Below, piece by piece: positions 12,173 through 23,317 of a DNA stretch of 64,000 bases (the first letter of the stretch is position 1; each line of letters starts with the position of its first letter). Below the pieces are notes generated by a model that made no database searches, was not told where the DNA came from, and saw only the letters and a list, made by a program, of their open reading frames with translations. Position numbers and translations under genes: made by a program. Where the stretch lies: NCBI RefSeq assembly GCF_023856365.1, contig NC_064548.1, positions 24,967,289 through 25,031,288 on the forward strand, in the 5' to 3' direction. The stretch comes from Brienomyrus brachyistius (taxonomy: Eukaryota; Chordata; Actinopteri; Osteoglossiformes; Mormyridae).

Positions 12173-12476
12173 CTAAAACTGATAATGATCAGTTAAATAG
12201 GAGCGAAACCAAGAGAGGGCTGTCTCCTTACTGCCAACCACAGATTCTAGCCGGTCCAACAGGATATTATGGTCCACAGTATCGAATGCTGCAGTTAGAT
12301 CTAGTAACACCAACAGAAATATACAGCCACAGTTAGAAGCCATAAGCAAATGATTCATTGCTTTGAGTAAAGCTGTTTCTCTGCTTTGGTTTGGTCTAAA
12401 GCCAGACTGATATAATTCATTAGCATTATTTTTCTGTAGAAAAGACAGCCGATGAACAACCTTTTCCAGGATCTTT
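12173..12476 (-). pseudogene. LINE ORF2 remnant: start of reverse-transcriptase domain
   Basis: An open frame carries the conserved pre-motif stretch QSGFRPNQS and motif A in the form LLDLTAAFDTVDH, whose first aspartate is one of the metal ligands in active reverse transcriptases. FRSYLTD follows, as usual in L2-like elements. The frame then runs straight into sequence that belongs far downstream in a normal ORF2, so motif B and the catalytic YADD are lost. The upstream part (12477-12540) is still related to ORF2 but shifted out of frame. Confidence 0.85.
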
Positions 12477-12639
12477 GAAATTAACAGGAGATTTGAGATC
12501 CTGGGGTGGGTCTATATAGTTTCCTAAAACACTAGGTTCAGTATTTAGTTTCTTTAGTTTATTTAGTTATTTAGTGTCAAATAACAGCCATTTTAAAAGG
12601 TCTTGGAACATCCAAGCTTAAGAGTTTAACGCATTTAAC

Positions 12640-13456
12640 AGGGTAGTGCTTAATCAGTGGAATATGCCAGAACACAAATAGCAAGGGCTGTAGTATAGTA
12701 CACTAACGGTGAATTCTATAGCACAGTACGCATATAGCAAGGGCTGTAGTATAATACACTAATGGTGAATTCTATAGCACAGTACGCATATAGCGAATGC
12801 TATACTACAGTATACATAACGAATGCTAAAACACGACCCAATTAGCAAATACAATAGTACAGTACAATTAGTGAATACTAAAGCACAGAACACAAATAGC
12901 ACATGCTGTATAGCACAGTACACAAACGGTGAGTATTATTCTACAGTACATAGTTACTGAATGGTATTGTATAGCACAGTATACAATTAGAAAATGCTGT
13001 AGTACAGTACTGTATGCATATAGTGAATGCTATAGTACAGTATACTTAATGAGTGCTAAAATACAGCACAATTAACAAATACTATAGTACAGTTCACATA
13101 TAGTGAGTGCTGTAGTACAGTACACCATTAGCAAATGGTATAGCACAGCACACTAATAGCAAATTCATGTAGTACAGTGCACAGTTAGCGAGTGCTATAG
13201 TAAAGCACACATCTATCAAAGGCTATAATGCAGTACACAAAAAGCAGTATTATAGTAGAGTACACAATTAGCAAGTGCTATAGTATAGTACACAAATAGG
13301 AAGTGCTATACTATAGCACGCAAATAGCGAATGCTATAGTACCATGCACAGTTAGTGAATGCTATAGTACCGTGCACAGTTAGTGAATGCTATAGTACCG
13401 TGCACAGTTAGCGAATGCTATAGTACAGTATACAGTTAGCGAATGCTATAGTACCG
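12640..13456. repeat. Degenerate 28-bp tandem array, about 29 units
   Basis: Units follow the form AGTTAGTGAATGCTATAGTA followed by a CNGTGCAC-like end. The best preserved copies are at 13340-13456, where the period is exactly 28. Towards the left end the copies are strongly diverged in sequence and spacing, so homogenisation seems more recent at the right edge. The array stops abruptly at a G run at 13457. The same phrasing occurs at 11161-11235. Confidence 0.88.
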
Positions 13457-14094
13457 TTGGGGGGATACCTGTCTCCCTTTTTATGGTAGAGAGTTATTGG
13501 AGTGAGGGCTTGCGTCCCCCGTGTTTCAGTTTCCTCGCATGCCTCCGTGCGTGTAAAACATGTCCTGACATTCAGAGAGGGGGATGGGGCGGCGAGCCGG
13601 ATGACAGCCGTCCACACGGGCACTGCACGGGCACTGCACAGGCAATGCACGGCGTGAAGGGGCACAGATGCTGTCGGAACAGAGCCGGCGACTTTAATTA
13701 TCACCTTGTCACATCCTAAATGAGTGTGCAGGGTGATCCCATCTCCATAAGGGTTAGGGGGGCTGGCTGAATCACAGCAACCACATCAGAAACCTCTACC
13801 GGCTCCGTTGTTCCTTTTACTGGGCCCTCTTCAGTGGACAGCAGTCGATCCCAGGTTCTGGAACTTTTCTGCATCCCATTTAAGTGTTCTGACTCCCCCC
13901 TCCCCCCCCCTCTACCACCTCCATCCACCACATCAAGCCCAAGGGTTCCACCCTTTGCCCTTCGATAAATTCCAGAGTGAACAGTCTGGCATTAATGATG
14001 CAGCTTCAATCCCGACAGGCACAGGGTCCTCTCTCTGACCCCCTGGGGTAATATCCTAATGTCTGTTTGGAACAACTTTACAAGGGCATTATTT
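13457..14094. other. Unique non-coding DNA
   Basis: No gene is seen. GGGCACTGCACGGGCACTGC at 13619 shows a small 11-bp duplication. C runs lie around 13897-13910. ORFs are under 100 codons and unrecognised. Confidence 0.5.
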
Positions 14095-14172
14095 TAGTGT
14101 GGCAACGGTCAAAGTATCGCTACCCAGAAGGTTGTAGGTTCAAGTCTGAAGACTCCAAGGTTTGCCTATGAA
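14095..14172 (+). repeat. tRNA-derived SINE head fragment
   Basis: GTATCGCTACCCAGAAGG followed by TTGTAGGTTCAAGTCTG resembles the B-box half of a fish tRNA-derived SINE; the consensus pol III B box is GGTTCRANNCC, matched here by GGTTCAAGTCT with a last-base difference. There is no A box at the right distance and no clover-leaf, so it is not a tRNA gene. The body of the SINE is not recognisable downstream. Confidence 0.45.
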
Positions 14173-17100
14173 GTCACACATTTGGCATCGATTTCAAAAG
14201 TTAAATGCAGCTGTACAAATTTAAAGTGTTAAAATGGGAGGGGTTAAGTCACTGGAGGATGGGGGGACAGACTACGCTAATGAACACATGCTAAGTTCAA
14301 GTTCAAGGGCTGGAATTAAAATAAAAATAGTCGACTCCGATTTGTCAAATGGCAAATGGGTTTGCCCCATGTAAATATGATCTTTCTGTATGGGATCTGT
14401 ATGGGACCCATTCCCCAAAGACAACAGACAACCGCCCCCCCCCCAATGTGATTTTATGTTGCACTTTGGAGTGTATCGGCGTAGCAAGGAAAATGAGATC
14501 GAGCTGAATCTGTCGGGGGGGAGTAGAGAGTAGAGAGCACCACAGATGTGTAGGCCCCCCATGCCCCCTGAGGAGAGGGGGGGTTTAATTTCCTTGTGAG
14601 TGTTTCTGGCAGGGAGGTCACTGCTAACATACAAATCTGTGGGGGGGGGGGTCTGCCCTCAAGGACGAGAGGAGTTTGGATCATGAGGACCTAAGGGGAG
14701 AAACCACAGTCACCCCATCTATTATGAGGGGGGCTCCACCCTCCAGACGCCCCCCCCCCCCCCGATGACTTTACACGCTCACACAGACATTAAGGCGTTA
14801 AAAAAATTAATTAAGCCGGATCTCCGGACACAGGGGTCTTCACAGAAGGCAGCCGTAATGTGCGCAGCTGTGATGTACCTTCAGTTAGTACCTGACAAAC
14901 ACCGGCAAGCTCAGAGCCGCCGCCTGGCAACCGCCGCTCGGCAACCACGTAGCGACACGGCAACAGGGAGCGAGCGAGCGAGCGAGCATGCGTCCAAGCG
15001 ACGGACACACTCGCGGGGACACCGGGGATGTGCGGATCTCGCATTCGCTTTCTCGCTTATTGTCTCACGGGCGGATTTGCAGATGCTTACTGCAGCTGGT
15101 CACTGTACAGGTGCGTGGCCGGGGGGGGGGGGGGGGGGGCGGGGGGGGTTCTGTTTGAAGTCAATTCTTGGGAAATTTAAGATTAAATTCAGTGGTTCAG
15201 TAGAACTGCGACACGTGAATCGGGTCGCTTTGAAAAGGTGAGAAGGCTTTGTAAAAGCCCCCCCACAGCAGACATTCCCCCCATAGCTCAGTGAGACATT
15301 GACTCTCCTCTTCCTCCCTCCCATGTGCTTATCCCAGCAGCACAGTACCTGCCCCCGCCGATCCGGATCTCGCCCCCGCCGCAGTGCCCCCAGGAGCCTC
15401 CCTGAGCCGGCCGACCCGGCATGGTGCCCAAGCGCTGTTCTGGCCTTGCGGGCATCTGCGCTGCGTTCGCTGCCAGGGGAGGCTTCCGCGCTTCTCTGCC
15501 GTGGCTCCAGGGGGCGCCAGTGCCAGCCGTTTTTGGGCAGTTGGAGTGATTATCATGCCGACGGAATCAATTTGTCCGGGTCTTCCTGCAGCTGAAAAAC
15601 CATTGAAACCATTAACAGAAATAAAAAGCAGAGAAGCAACTCTACAAGGGGTGGGGGCCCAAAAGCAGGCTGCACCCCCCACGCCGCTCTCGCTGCTCTG
15701 GTCAGGTACGGCAGAACCAAACCTTCATGCCTGGAGCCACCTGCCGTTTCTGGAAAGTTCCTCACCCGCCACCACCGCCTCTTCAGCGGCCCCTCGCTCA
15801 CATTTCCATGGCTGGCGACCGGCGGGCATCCATCCTAATCCCCCCCCCCAGGTCCACGTGCGGGCTTTTCTCAAACATCCGTGTTTTAGGTACTGTTTCC
15901 GAACGCAGTGTGATGTAAGGCCCTCGCACACCAACTGTCAGTGCGCCCTGTGATAGCAGACGCCTGCGAGACGCTGCCGGGCGTCTCCTATGTGTGACAG
16001 TCTAGCAGCTTACGACCAGTGCTTAATGTCACTGGGAATGGGATCGATGTGTCAACCTAAACAGACCCCCCCCCGACCTCTGAGGGACCCCCCCCCCCCC
16101 CACTCACTGAGTCAGCTTGTCTTTAGCAGCTTTTTACATCCTCGTCCGTTTTTCTAGCTTCTCGCTCTCTCGATGCCCCACCCCCCACCGAGCGCACAGA
16201 GCGGCTCCTGTCTCCTGATCATGTGACCAGTGATGAAAGAGCAGGGTGTCGACAGGCTGGGGGGGGGGGGGATCACAGGGGTCTGCTGGAGGAAGCAGCC
16301 AAATCGAACACGCTGTGTATGCGAGACAGCGAGAGGCATGCTTTATGGAGAGGGTGAAGGGCTGGCTGGGGGGGGGGGGGTTGCTGGCACAGCACCAGGG
16401 AAGCAGACTTTCTGACTGGCACTGCAGTGAGGAGCAGAGCGGATTGCCTGGGGTGATGGCTGACCCCACCCTGGCAGACCTGTGGGGGGGAATCACACAG
16501 AGCCAAACTGAGCTCCAGACTCTGGGCAGAACTCCAAGGTACCTCACTTTCAAACAGGGAGCAGAAGACAGTGGAGCTGGGAGCAGGTGTGGGGAGGAGT
16601 CACAGGAAGACGGACCCCCCTCCACAAGGTCACGCCGCCAGGATCCAGCCAGGCCTGCACATTTAATGAGCCACCCATCCCCCTCACCTGGCCCACCGGA
16701 CACACCCTATGGGGGGCACCTAGGGGGGCTCATGGGAGGCACATGGGGGGGTTTATAGGAGGGACAGGGAGCCTGAAAACAGGCCGGCCATGTTGATTTT
16801 CAGGGCGGCCCCCAGACCCCATCGGCCCATCCGCCTTCAGTGTAAAGTTCCAGCTCTCATTGGGGCCCGATTTAAGTCAAGCTGGGTCCTGCTGCTTCAG
16901 AGTGGGAGCGTGTGAAACCTCAGTGGCACATCCTGGAAGTGGAGTCCAGCAGCAAAAGGAGTCAGGGTGAGTATGGATGAGCTGCAGCTACCGCCTGGAC
17001 TGTTTAATCTTCAAGGCTGGGCGTGTTTCACGAGCATGTCCGCATCGCACCTTCGGCAGCAAATACACGACATAGTTCTCGATGCATAATCTGTCTTGTT

Positions 17101-17761
17101 TGCAAATGCTATAGTATTTAACCTCAATGAACCTTATTGTGGGAATGAAATGAGATCAAAGATTTTTCCAAGCTACTCTCTCCCTGTAGCTGAAGTTCTC
17201 AGCACAAAAAAATCTATGCTCAAATGAACAAGCATATATCCAGAAGACCATACTGAGATAAATAAGGGGGTCAAAGCCCTTACCTTGCACGTGTTTCCTT
17301 GTTTTTAATACCACTGGATGTCTCCCAAAAGCACGGAAGTTGAGTGAATTGCTTAGGTCACACAAGCATCCCCCGGGAAGAGAATCTGCGATATTTCTCA
17401 TCATAGCAGTCCATAGCTGAAACCTAAACCATAACTAAAGCTGAAAGCAAACGATGGTTAGGCGAACAGAAATACAACCTTCGAAGGAGAACGCGGTTCA
17501 TTCTGTTCCTGATCAGTGGTAAATAATTCGTACCATCTGGAGCAGCCGATTAAGGAACTCTGGTGTAGGGGAGATTAAGAAGAAGCAATTACCCCGCGAT
17601 TGAATTAGAAAGCTTTGAGATAAAGCATCAAATCAATTCGATCCTCTCCACACACCACAGGAACAATGCGGATATGTGGGGTAGGGGGCGATAATCGTGT
17701 GGGTTTGAGGGCACTTTTGTTGTTTGGGAGGACCTGGATCAAACACGTGTGACGTCTCACA

Positions 17762-17764
<3 letters not shown>
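14173..17764. other. Non-coding DNA rich in G/C homopolymers
   Basis: No gene is supported. ORFs of up to 189 codons (15384-15953 plus, 16134-16703 minus) have no recognisable domain and run across homopolymers and GC-rich text. Runs of at least 10 G or C lie at about 14435, 14641, 14750, 15121 (19 G, then one C and 8 G), 15840, 16088, 16259 and 16368. A small GAGC microsatellite is at 14968-14988. The segment 17000-17600 is calmer unique sequence. Confidence 0.55.

Positions 17765-17814
<50 letters not shown>
17765..17814. repeat. TG microsatellite
   Basis: An uninterrupted TG run of about 25 units. Confidence 0.97.
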
Positions 17815-17819
<5 letters not shown>

Positions 17820-18185
17820 TTGCATAGTACGATTGACTTTTTTGTTCATTTAAATAGCTTACTTTAGCGACAGAACGCTTAATGAGTCAAATCTTTTCTT
17901 GCACGGCTCGTTAGCACCGACGATACCACACAAGGAAGTGACTGTTGGACTCTAGAGCAAGGAAAGAATGTTGACGTCTTAAAGTGTTAAAAAGGGAGTT
18001 TTATGCAACACAGTGGGTTAGTGGCTTCTGAACTCCGCAGACATAAATAAGCACCTGGAGATACACTATATTTGTCCACAGTTAAGTGGTCTAGAAAGCT
18101 GCTTGCTGTGAGTTGTACCCAAAATTAATCTCGCGAAGTGAGTTAAATATATGCGTAACGTGCACCCTGCTCCTATTTCTTCCCA
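17815..18185. other. Unique non-coding DNA
   Basis: Moderately AT-rich text with no ORF of note and no recognised repeat. Confidence 0.5.
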
Positions 18186-18395
18186 TTTTGTTACTAGGGT
18201 ATTTATTTATCGGATGCTTTTCTGCAGTGTACAAGTGGGAATCAGAGAGCACAGCCACCTCCCTAAAGCAATTGGTGTTAAGGGCCTTGCACAAGGGCCC
18301 AAAGATAACTTCACTCTCCCAGGCACAGGATTTGAACCAACAACCTTCTGCTACCAGAGTTACATGCCAGTCCCTCAAACACTTAGGGCATGTAC
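18186..18395. repeat. Dispersed fish repeat with ggccttg...caaggg signature
   Basis: TTAAGGGCCTTGCACAAGGG (about 18279-18298), followed by GGATTTGAACCAACAACCTT, is the signature of a very common teleost dispersed repeat. Its tail resembles a reversed pol III B box (GGTTCAAATCC on the minus strand). The copy is partial: the usual leading AAATTC-type segment is absent and the text starts in a TTATTTATCGGATGC stretch. Confidence 0.7.
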
Positions 18396-18824
18396 AGCAC
18401 TAGAATCAGTCCAGTTTCTGTTCTCCAAAGAGAAACACACATGTGCTTCAGATGGGGGGGGTTAGGGTGGCATGCGATGGGAAATATGCTTTATCTGTGC
18501 TCTGTGAAAGACAGCACAGAATTAAAGTGGGGAAGTAGCAGACACCTCTCTCTCGAGACGGTGGGAAGACATGCACCGGGCTATCCCACTGCCGTGCCTG
18601 CGATTCGGATCTGTCTCATTTGACAGGCACCTCAGATGGGCAGAGCAGAGAGATTGAGTCTGATGGAGTTTTGCAGGCAGAATATCAGTCAGCAGCAGGT
18701 AGGAAGCTTTAGTCACAAGAGCCATTATTTTAGGATAAAGCTGCTGTACTTTGTTACCCAATTGCAGCTCTCCAGAATTCAGAGCAGGACAGATTACCAC
18801 AAACGGATGGTGAAAATGACGGCT
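18396..18824. other. Unique non-coding DNA
   Basis: No gene is seen. A plus-strand ORF starting at 18636 runs into the following acidic minisatellite; its non-repeat part shows no domain. Confidence 0.5.
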
Positions 18825-18949
18825 GACGGTGATGATGATGACGGTGATGATGGTGACGGTGATGATGGTGACGGTGATGATGGTGACGGTGATGATGGTG
18901 ACGGTGATGATGGTGACGGTGATGATGATGACGGTGATGAGCATGATGA
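18825..18949. repeat. 15-bp minisatellite, 8 units
   Basis: GACGGTGATGATGGT repeats with exact 15-bp spacing from 18825, with GATGAT replacing GATGGT in the first and seventh units and a degraded last unit. Each unit is five codons, giving an Asp-Gly tract on the plus strand and a Thr-Ile-Val tract on the minus strand. The strict period and the lack of any supporting coding context favour a simple minisatellite. Confidence 0.95.
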
Positions 18950-19307
18950 ACTACAGAAGCTGATCATCTTCATTCGGAAGCTCTGTATACCTCAGTCCCC
19001 GAGATGCCGTCGCCCTGCCCTCGAAGACCACTCTGAGGTATCTCCGTCCCACCCAAACACCACACAGCAGCTGTAAGCGCAGTTCAGGAGGCCCCCCAGT
19101 ACTGAAAAATGTCCATCACTGGGATGTATTACTAGGAAAAAAACAAGAACCTGCATTCAGCTTATCTTTAACTCTTATCTTCCCTGCATCCATCTTTGGT
19201 ACCGAACTGCTAATATTATTTATGTGATTAATGCAGACTGTGCCTAGACAGTTTCTCATTGGCCGTTACTGCTGTCGTGCCAAATGAGGCATGTAAGTCA
19301 GTACATA
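18950..19307. other. Unique non-coding DNA
   Basis: No gene or repeat of note. It separates the 15-bp minisatellite from the TAA-type microsatellite. Confidence 0.5.
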
Positions 19308-19424
19308 ATAGTAATAATAATAACAAAAAGAACAATAACCAAGCAACAACAACAACAATAATAATAACAACAATAGTAATAATAATAGTAATAATAATAA
19401 TAGTAATAATAATAATAATAATAA
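19308..19424. repeat. TAA/CAA/TAG-type trinucleotide microsatellite
   Basis: Impure trinucleotide repeats (AAT, AAC, AGT mixtures) run directly up to the 3' end of the LINE fragment. On the minus strand this is the array that follows the retrotransposon tail, so it probably grew from the short tail repeat of the element. Confidence 0.92.
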
Positions 19425-19796
19425 TCCATTCATCCATCCATTATCTTCCACTTATCCGGGGTCGGGTCGCGGGGGCAGCAGTCTCAGCAGGGAAACCCAG
19501 ACTTCCCTCTCCCCGGCCACTTCATCCAGCTCCTCCAGGGGTATTCCGAGGCGTTCCCAGGCAAGCCGAGAGACATAGACCCTCCAGCGTGTCCTGGGTC
19601 TTTCCCGGGGCCTCCTCCCAGTGGGACATGCCCGGAACACCTCCCCAGGGAGGCGTCCAGGAGGCATCCTAAACAGATACCCGAGCCACCACATCTGGCT
19701 CTTCTCGATGCGGAGGAGCAGCGGCTCTACTCTGAGTCCCTCCCGAATGACCGAGCTCCTCACCCTATCTCTAAGGGAGAGCCCAGTCACCCTGTC
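19425..19796 (-). mobile_element. 5'-truncated LINE, 3' end with intact ORF2 C-terminus
   Basis: On the minus strand the text encodes a C-terminal ORF2 segment of at least 112 codons without a stop or frameshift (19452-19790). Recognisable phrases are [34 protein letters not shown] and [20 protein letters not shown], ending in [10 protein letters not shown]. This protein tail is extremely common in teleost non-LTR retrotransposons. The element is truncated abruptly on its 5' side at about 19796, and a short ATGGATGGATGAATGG tail follows the ORF at its 3' end. The intact frame suggests a fairly young insertion. The clade cannot be fixed from this part alone. Confidence 0.88.
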
Positions 19797-20324
19797 TCAC
19801 TGTGTCTGTCTCTGTGTGTCTGTCTGTGTGTCTCACTGTGTCTGTGTGTCAGTCTGTGTGTGTGTGTCTGTTTCTGTGTCTGTGTTTGTGTCTGTGTGTC
19901 TGTGTCTGTGTTTGTGTCTGTGTGTCTGTGTCTGTGTTTGTGTCTGTGTGTCTGTGTCTGTGTTTGTGTGTGTGTGTTTGTGTCTGTGTCTGTGTTTGTG
20001 TCTGTGTTTGTGTCTGTGTGTCTGTGTTTGTGTCTGTGTGTCTGTGTCTTTGTTTGTGTCTGTGTGTCTGTGTCTGTGTTTGTGTCTGTGTTTGTGTCTG
20101 TGTGTCTGTGTTTGTGTCTGTGTCTGTGTCTGTGTTTGTATCTGTGTGTCTGTGTTTGTGTGTGTGTGTCTGTGTTTGTGTCTGTGTCTGTGTTTGTGTC
20201 TGTGTCTGTGTTTGTGTCTGTGTGTCTGTGTTTGTGTCTGTGTGTCTGTGTGTGTGTCTGTGTGTCTGTGTGTGTGTCTGTGTGTCTGTGTCTGTTTCTG
20301 TGTTTGTGTCTGTGTCTGTGTGTT
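19797..20324. repeat. Long TGTGTC/TGTGTT hexanucleotide array
   Basis: About 525 bp of TGTGTC, TGTGTT and TG units in mixed order. Longer blocks recur, such as TGTGTCTGTGTTTGTGTCTG, so it has been expanded by duplication of compound blocks. It begins at the very base where the LINE fragment stops. All six frames are nearly free of stops, giving spurious Cys-Val-Leu and Thr-Gln-His ORFs of up to 265 codons. Confidence 0.96.
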
Positions 20325-22939
20325 TCGCCAGCGATGGCCTAGAATCCACAGCTTCCTGGGATAAGCTACAAACTCACTCGGGCCCTGCATTAGATAAGAG
20401 GTTATAGAACACAGATTATTATTATTACAGTTGCTACTTTTTTTTCCCCCGAAAATAATATTAGCAGCGTTGCAAAGCAATATTATACAATACATAGATT
20501 TGTCTGTTGTCTGCCTGTTTATTTGCTTCTCTATATTGCCAACACTTTTCACTGTGTTTAACAAATTAGTATCCAGAAAAGCAAATCCCATAGCTGACCT
20601 TCTACCATCTAGTGTGGACAAACTAAACATATTAAGCAGGGCAGGAAAACAGCAGGCAAGCCTTCAAACATTATTTAGGGCAGTAAATAATCCCGTGGGC
20701 TGCAGATGGGACCGGCGACACTGGAAATGTAAAACTTGATATATGTGCACTAATGATCGCCGACCAGCCACCTCACCACGATGACCCGCTATCCACAGCT
20801 CATCCCATGCAACTCCTTCTCAAATCAATTGCATGTAAAATTAAATATCAATACCTGTGATTATTTATTCATAACATCATTTATATTAATAACAAGTGAG
20901 GAAAATATCAGTGCTGTCACTCTGAAGCATATCTCTGTTGACATTTGTTGCTAGGAGGTTTCTGTAAGAATATCACTCCGGATTCTTTAGCACAACAGGA
21001 AGTGGAAATGACGGGGGCCCTGCTGCTGTCCTTTTTAAGGCTGTTTCTTCCGCTAATTTAATAGCATTACAGCTTCACGCCTCCAGAGTTCAGAATACCG
21101 TCAAAAAACCTATCCTGCGGTATAATGTCTGAACGATATGTCGGTAATAAAATGGCAACAGGACAGATTTCTGGGACATTTGTACCATTCCTGGCTGTTA
21201 GGGAGCTGCTTCTGGGAGAGGTGGGATGTCTCAGTGTGTCTGTGTCCCCTCCCTCATTCCCTGTGCATTCTGGGATAGCTACTGGCTGACTGTGACTAGA
21301 TAGGTAGAAATGGAAGATAGGTGCATTTACCAGAGTGTCACAGATTACAGGGAGCACACTAACGACTGAATGTCCAACTTCCTAAGCCATCTGTGGTTAG
21401 GTGTGGCTCTCTTCACTGGGCCTGGATGCTCCTGCCCAAAGCAGCGGGGGCTGTGTGAGAGCTAATGCACAAGGGGTGCATAAATGTGTCTCATGTTGGG
21501 GTTTTAAAGCCAGGGATGCTTAATTAGCTGCATTTAAGGACATCCTGCATAAAGACCTTTAATCACATAAGCAGGAGTGCATTTACATGTCACTCTCACC
21601 GCTCTGAATCATGGCAGAGAAAGTGAAGTCCCTGGATTCGGGGGTCTGAAATAAAACACTCTCTGCCCACTTACCTCATTTTTAATTTTTTTATGCTTTC
21701 AACATAAAACAGAAGCGTCCTGGCCTCGCCTTCTGGAAAGCTCCCTGGGGGGGGTCCAGGCGGTTCCTGAGCTACAACTAGACGGAACGCGAGTTCCTCA
21801 ATCCATACCAACGTGGTACGACTTTCTCACGAAGAGCCTGGCCTGGAAGCCAGACTGCGTGAGGCTTTTTTTGCGTTTCGTTTTTATTTTTTAACCCGGA
21901 GCAACGACAGGTGAAGTGTTTCTCCAGGCTTGTCTTCACGGGCCCTCGTCGGAGCATAAAATGTCTGCGGGGGCTGTGAGTTTAAATGGAAGGGAAGGGG
22001 GCTGTCACACATGCATCCGGTTGCCATGGAGCTCCGCTAGCAACAAGAGATGCATCTGAGTTGGCGTCCAGGGCCACAGATCCCTCTCTTCTCCTCCCAG
22101 GCACCTCCTGGGGGGACGGCCTCCAGGCAGGAGACGTGGCCTCCTTCCTCCACGCCCGGCGGCTGCTAACAGTGGTCAATGAGTTATTTAGCCGCCATGG
22201 GGGGGGGGGGGAGGGGGGGTATGGAGACGCGCGAGCAGGTCTTATTGCGGAGACCTCGAAAGTGAGACCACGGCGACAGATGGCTTCAACTCCTCCTCGA
22301 CAGCGTCAAAGTTATTTTTAATGTTCCTGACAAAAACTCCTGGGGAAGATAGAAGAAATGAAAAGTGTGATAGAGATGGGGGGGGGGGCACGCGCACGTA
22401 CTGCCTTCACGCGGAAAATAAAAGGGAGCCAACAGAGAAACTTATGGTGTGCACTCACCACATGAGCAGAGGTGCCGACAGGAGTGAGGAGGATCGCGCT
22501 CGACGTGCCGGAATTCCGTATTTATGCCCCTAAATGTTTAATGTCAGGGGGCTGGGAGGCTATAATTGCATTATAAGCGCAGAGTGAGAGATGCAAAGCG
22601 CTCACCTTCCCCGCACGCACACTCTTACGCACGTCTTGCACTGGGGTGTTGACAGCTGTTAGAGGCTCCACACTCCATATCCGAGCTTCTGGAAATTGCT
22701 GGACCATTAAATTTTCAGATGCCCAGTATGAATATTTTCATTCCTAAAAGAAAGGCACCTCCGAGCTGGTTTTGAATCCCACACAAAAGCATGCTTTTAT
22801 TTAGCATGACTGGGCAATGGCGGCATTTTCACCGGGTCTGCGCCCTTTGTCTTGTCACTGTCGATTTGGCTGAAAGTGAAAACTTTCTGGGACGGCGTCA
22901 AATGAGAACCGCCGGGGTTCTTCTGTGACTAAGACGGCG
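20325..22939. other. Unique non-coding DNA
   Basis: No gene is supported; ORFs are at most about 110 codons. AT-rich segments at 20860-21070 and 21480-21620 contain several TTAAT/ATTA cores (for example GCTTAATTAGCTGC near 21519) and look like unique sequence. Runs of 13 G (22199-22211) and 11 G (22378-22388) and an X-box-like motif at 22020 are present. Confidence 0.5.
22020..22029. promoter_or_regulatory. X-box-like (RFX-type) motif
   Basis: GTTGCCATGG is an X-box half plus core; the second half is AGCT rather than CAAC. Motif match only. Confidence 0.22.
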
Positions 22940-23195
22940 TGTGGGAGGGCTTGGGGCTCGGTGGGGAGCTCCAAGGCCTCGCGCCTCCAGGGCTGCGCGT
23001 TTGATTCTGCTCCCCGGCTCCATGCGGGCACAGCTTGCATGTTCTCCCCATGTTCTCCCTGTTACATGCAGTCAGGTGAGCCGCCGTATTTAAATTGCTC
23101 TTAACGTGCCTTTGATCCCGTCCATCGCATCCTCCTCTGCTGCTCCTGGCTAACGGTGAATCCCTGCGGAATAAGCGGTTATGGAAGATGGATGA
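22940..23195 (+). repeat. tRNA-derived SINE, diverged
   Basis: The order of landmarks matches a common fish SINE: a head with GGGGCTCGGTGGGGAGC, a weak B-box-like GTTTGATTCTG, then GCTTGCATGTTCTCCCC, and a tail with GAATAAGCGGTTATGGAAG followed by ATGGATGAG. The middle is shortened and diverged relative to the pattern I know. Non-functional as a tRNA; position of the ends approximate. Confidence 0.7.
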
Positions 23196-23317
23196 GCTGA
23201 AAAAGGGGGGTGGGGGAGAATAAAATCAACTATGCAGTGTGACTTCAGTCACACACGAGTACAGAAGGACAGACCAGTGAGCAGGTCTCTGAAGATCTCT
23301 GAAGCTCTGTGAAGACT

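Larger units (their letters stand above)
11440..12540 (-). mobile_element. L2-type non-LTR retrotransposon fragment, internally deleted
   Basis: On the minus strand this reads, in order, the start of a reverse-transcriptase domain, the tail of the ORF2 protein, and a GC-rich 3' untranslated stretch (about 11440-11640). The order and strand agree with one element of the L2-like group common in fish. The 5' part (ORF1, endonuclease) is absent, as expected for 5' truncation. The segment between reverse-transcriptase motif A and the post-YADD region is missing, with a direct junction near 12165-12173. It cannot encode an active enzyme. The assignment is from recognised protein motifs; exact family and age are not determined. 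Confidence 0.85.

Noticed and set aside
14140..14165. tRNA gene suggested by GGTTCAAGTCT
   Set aside because: Only the B-box half is present; best explained as a SINE head fragment.
15384..15953. 189-codon plus-strand ORF as a possible gene
   Set aside because: GC-rich text gives few stops on both strands; an overlapping minus-strand ORF exists; no recognisable domain.
16134..16703. 189-codon minus-strand ORF
   Set aside because: It crosses two 13-bp G runs, overlaps plus-strand ORFs of similar length, and shows no domain.
18636..19076. 146-codon ORF with an acidic Asp-Gly tract
   Set aside because: The tract is a 15-bp minisatellite, and the flanking parts have no recognisable domain and no start or splice context.
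19621..20630. Several ORFs of 160-265 codons rich in Cys-Val or Thr-Gln-His
   Set aside because: All are translations of the TGTGTC array in different frames.
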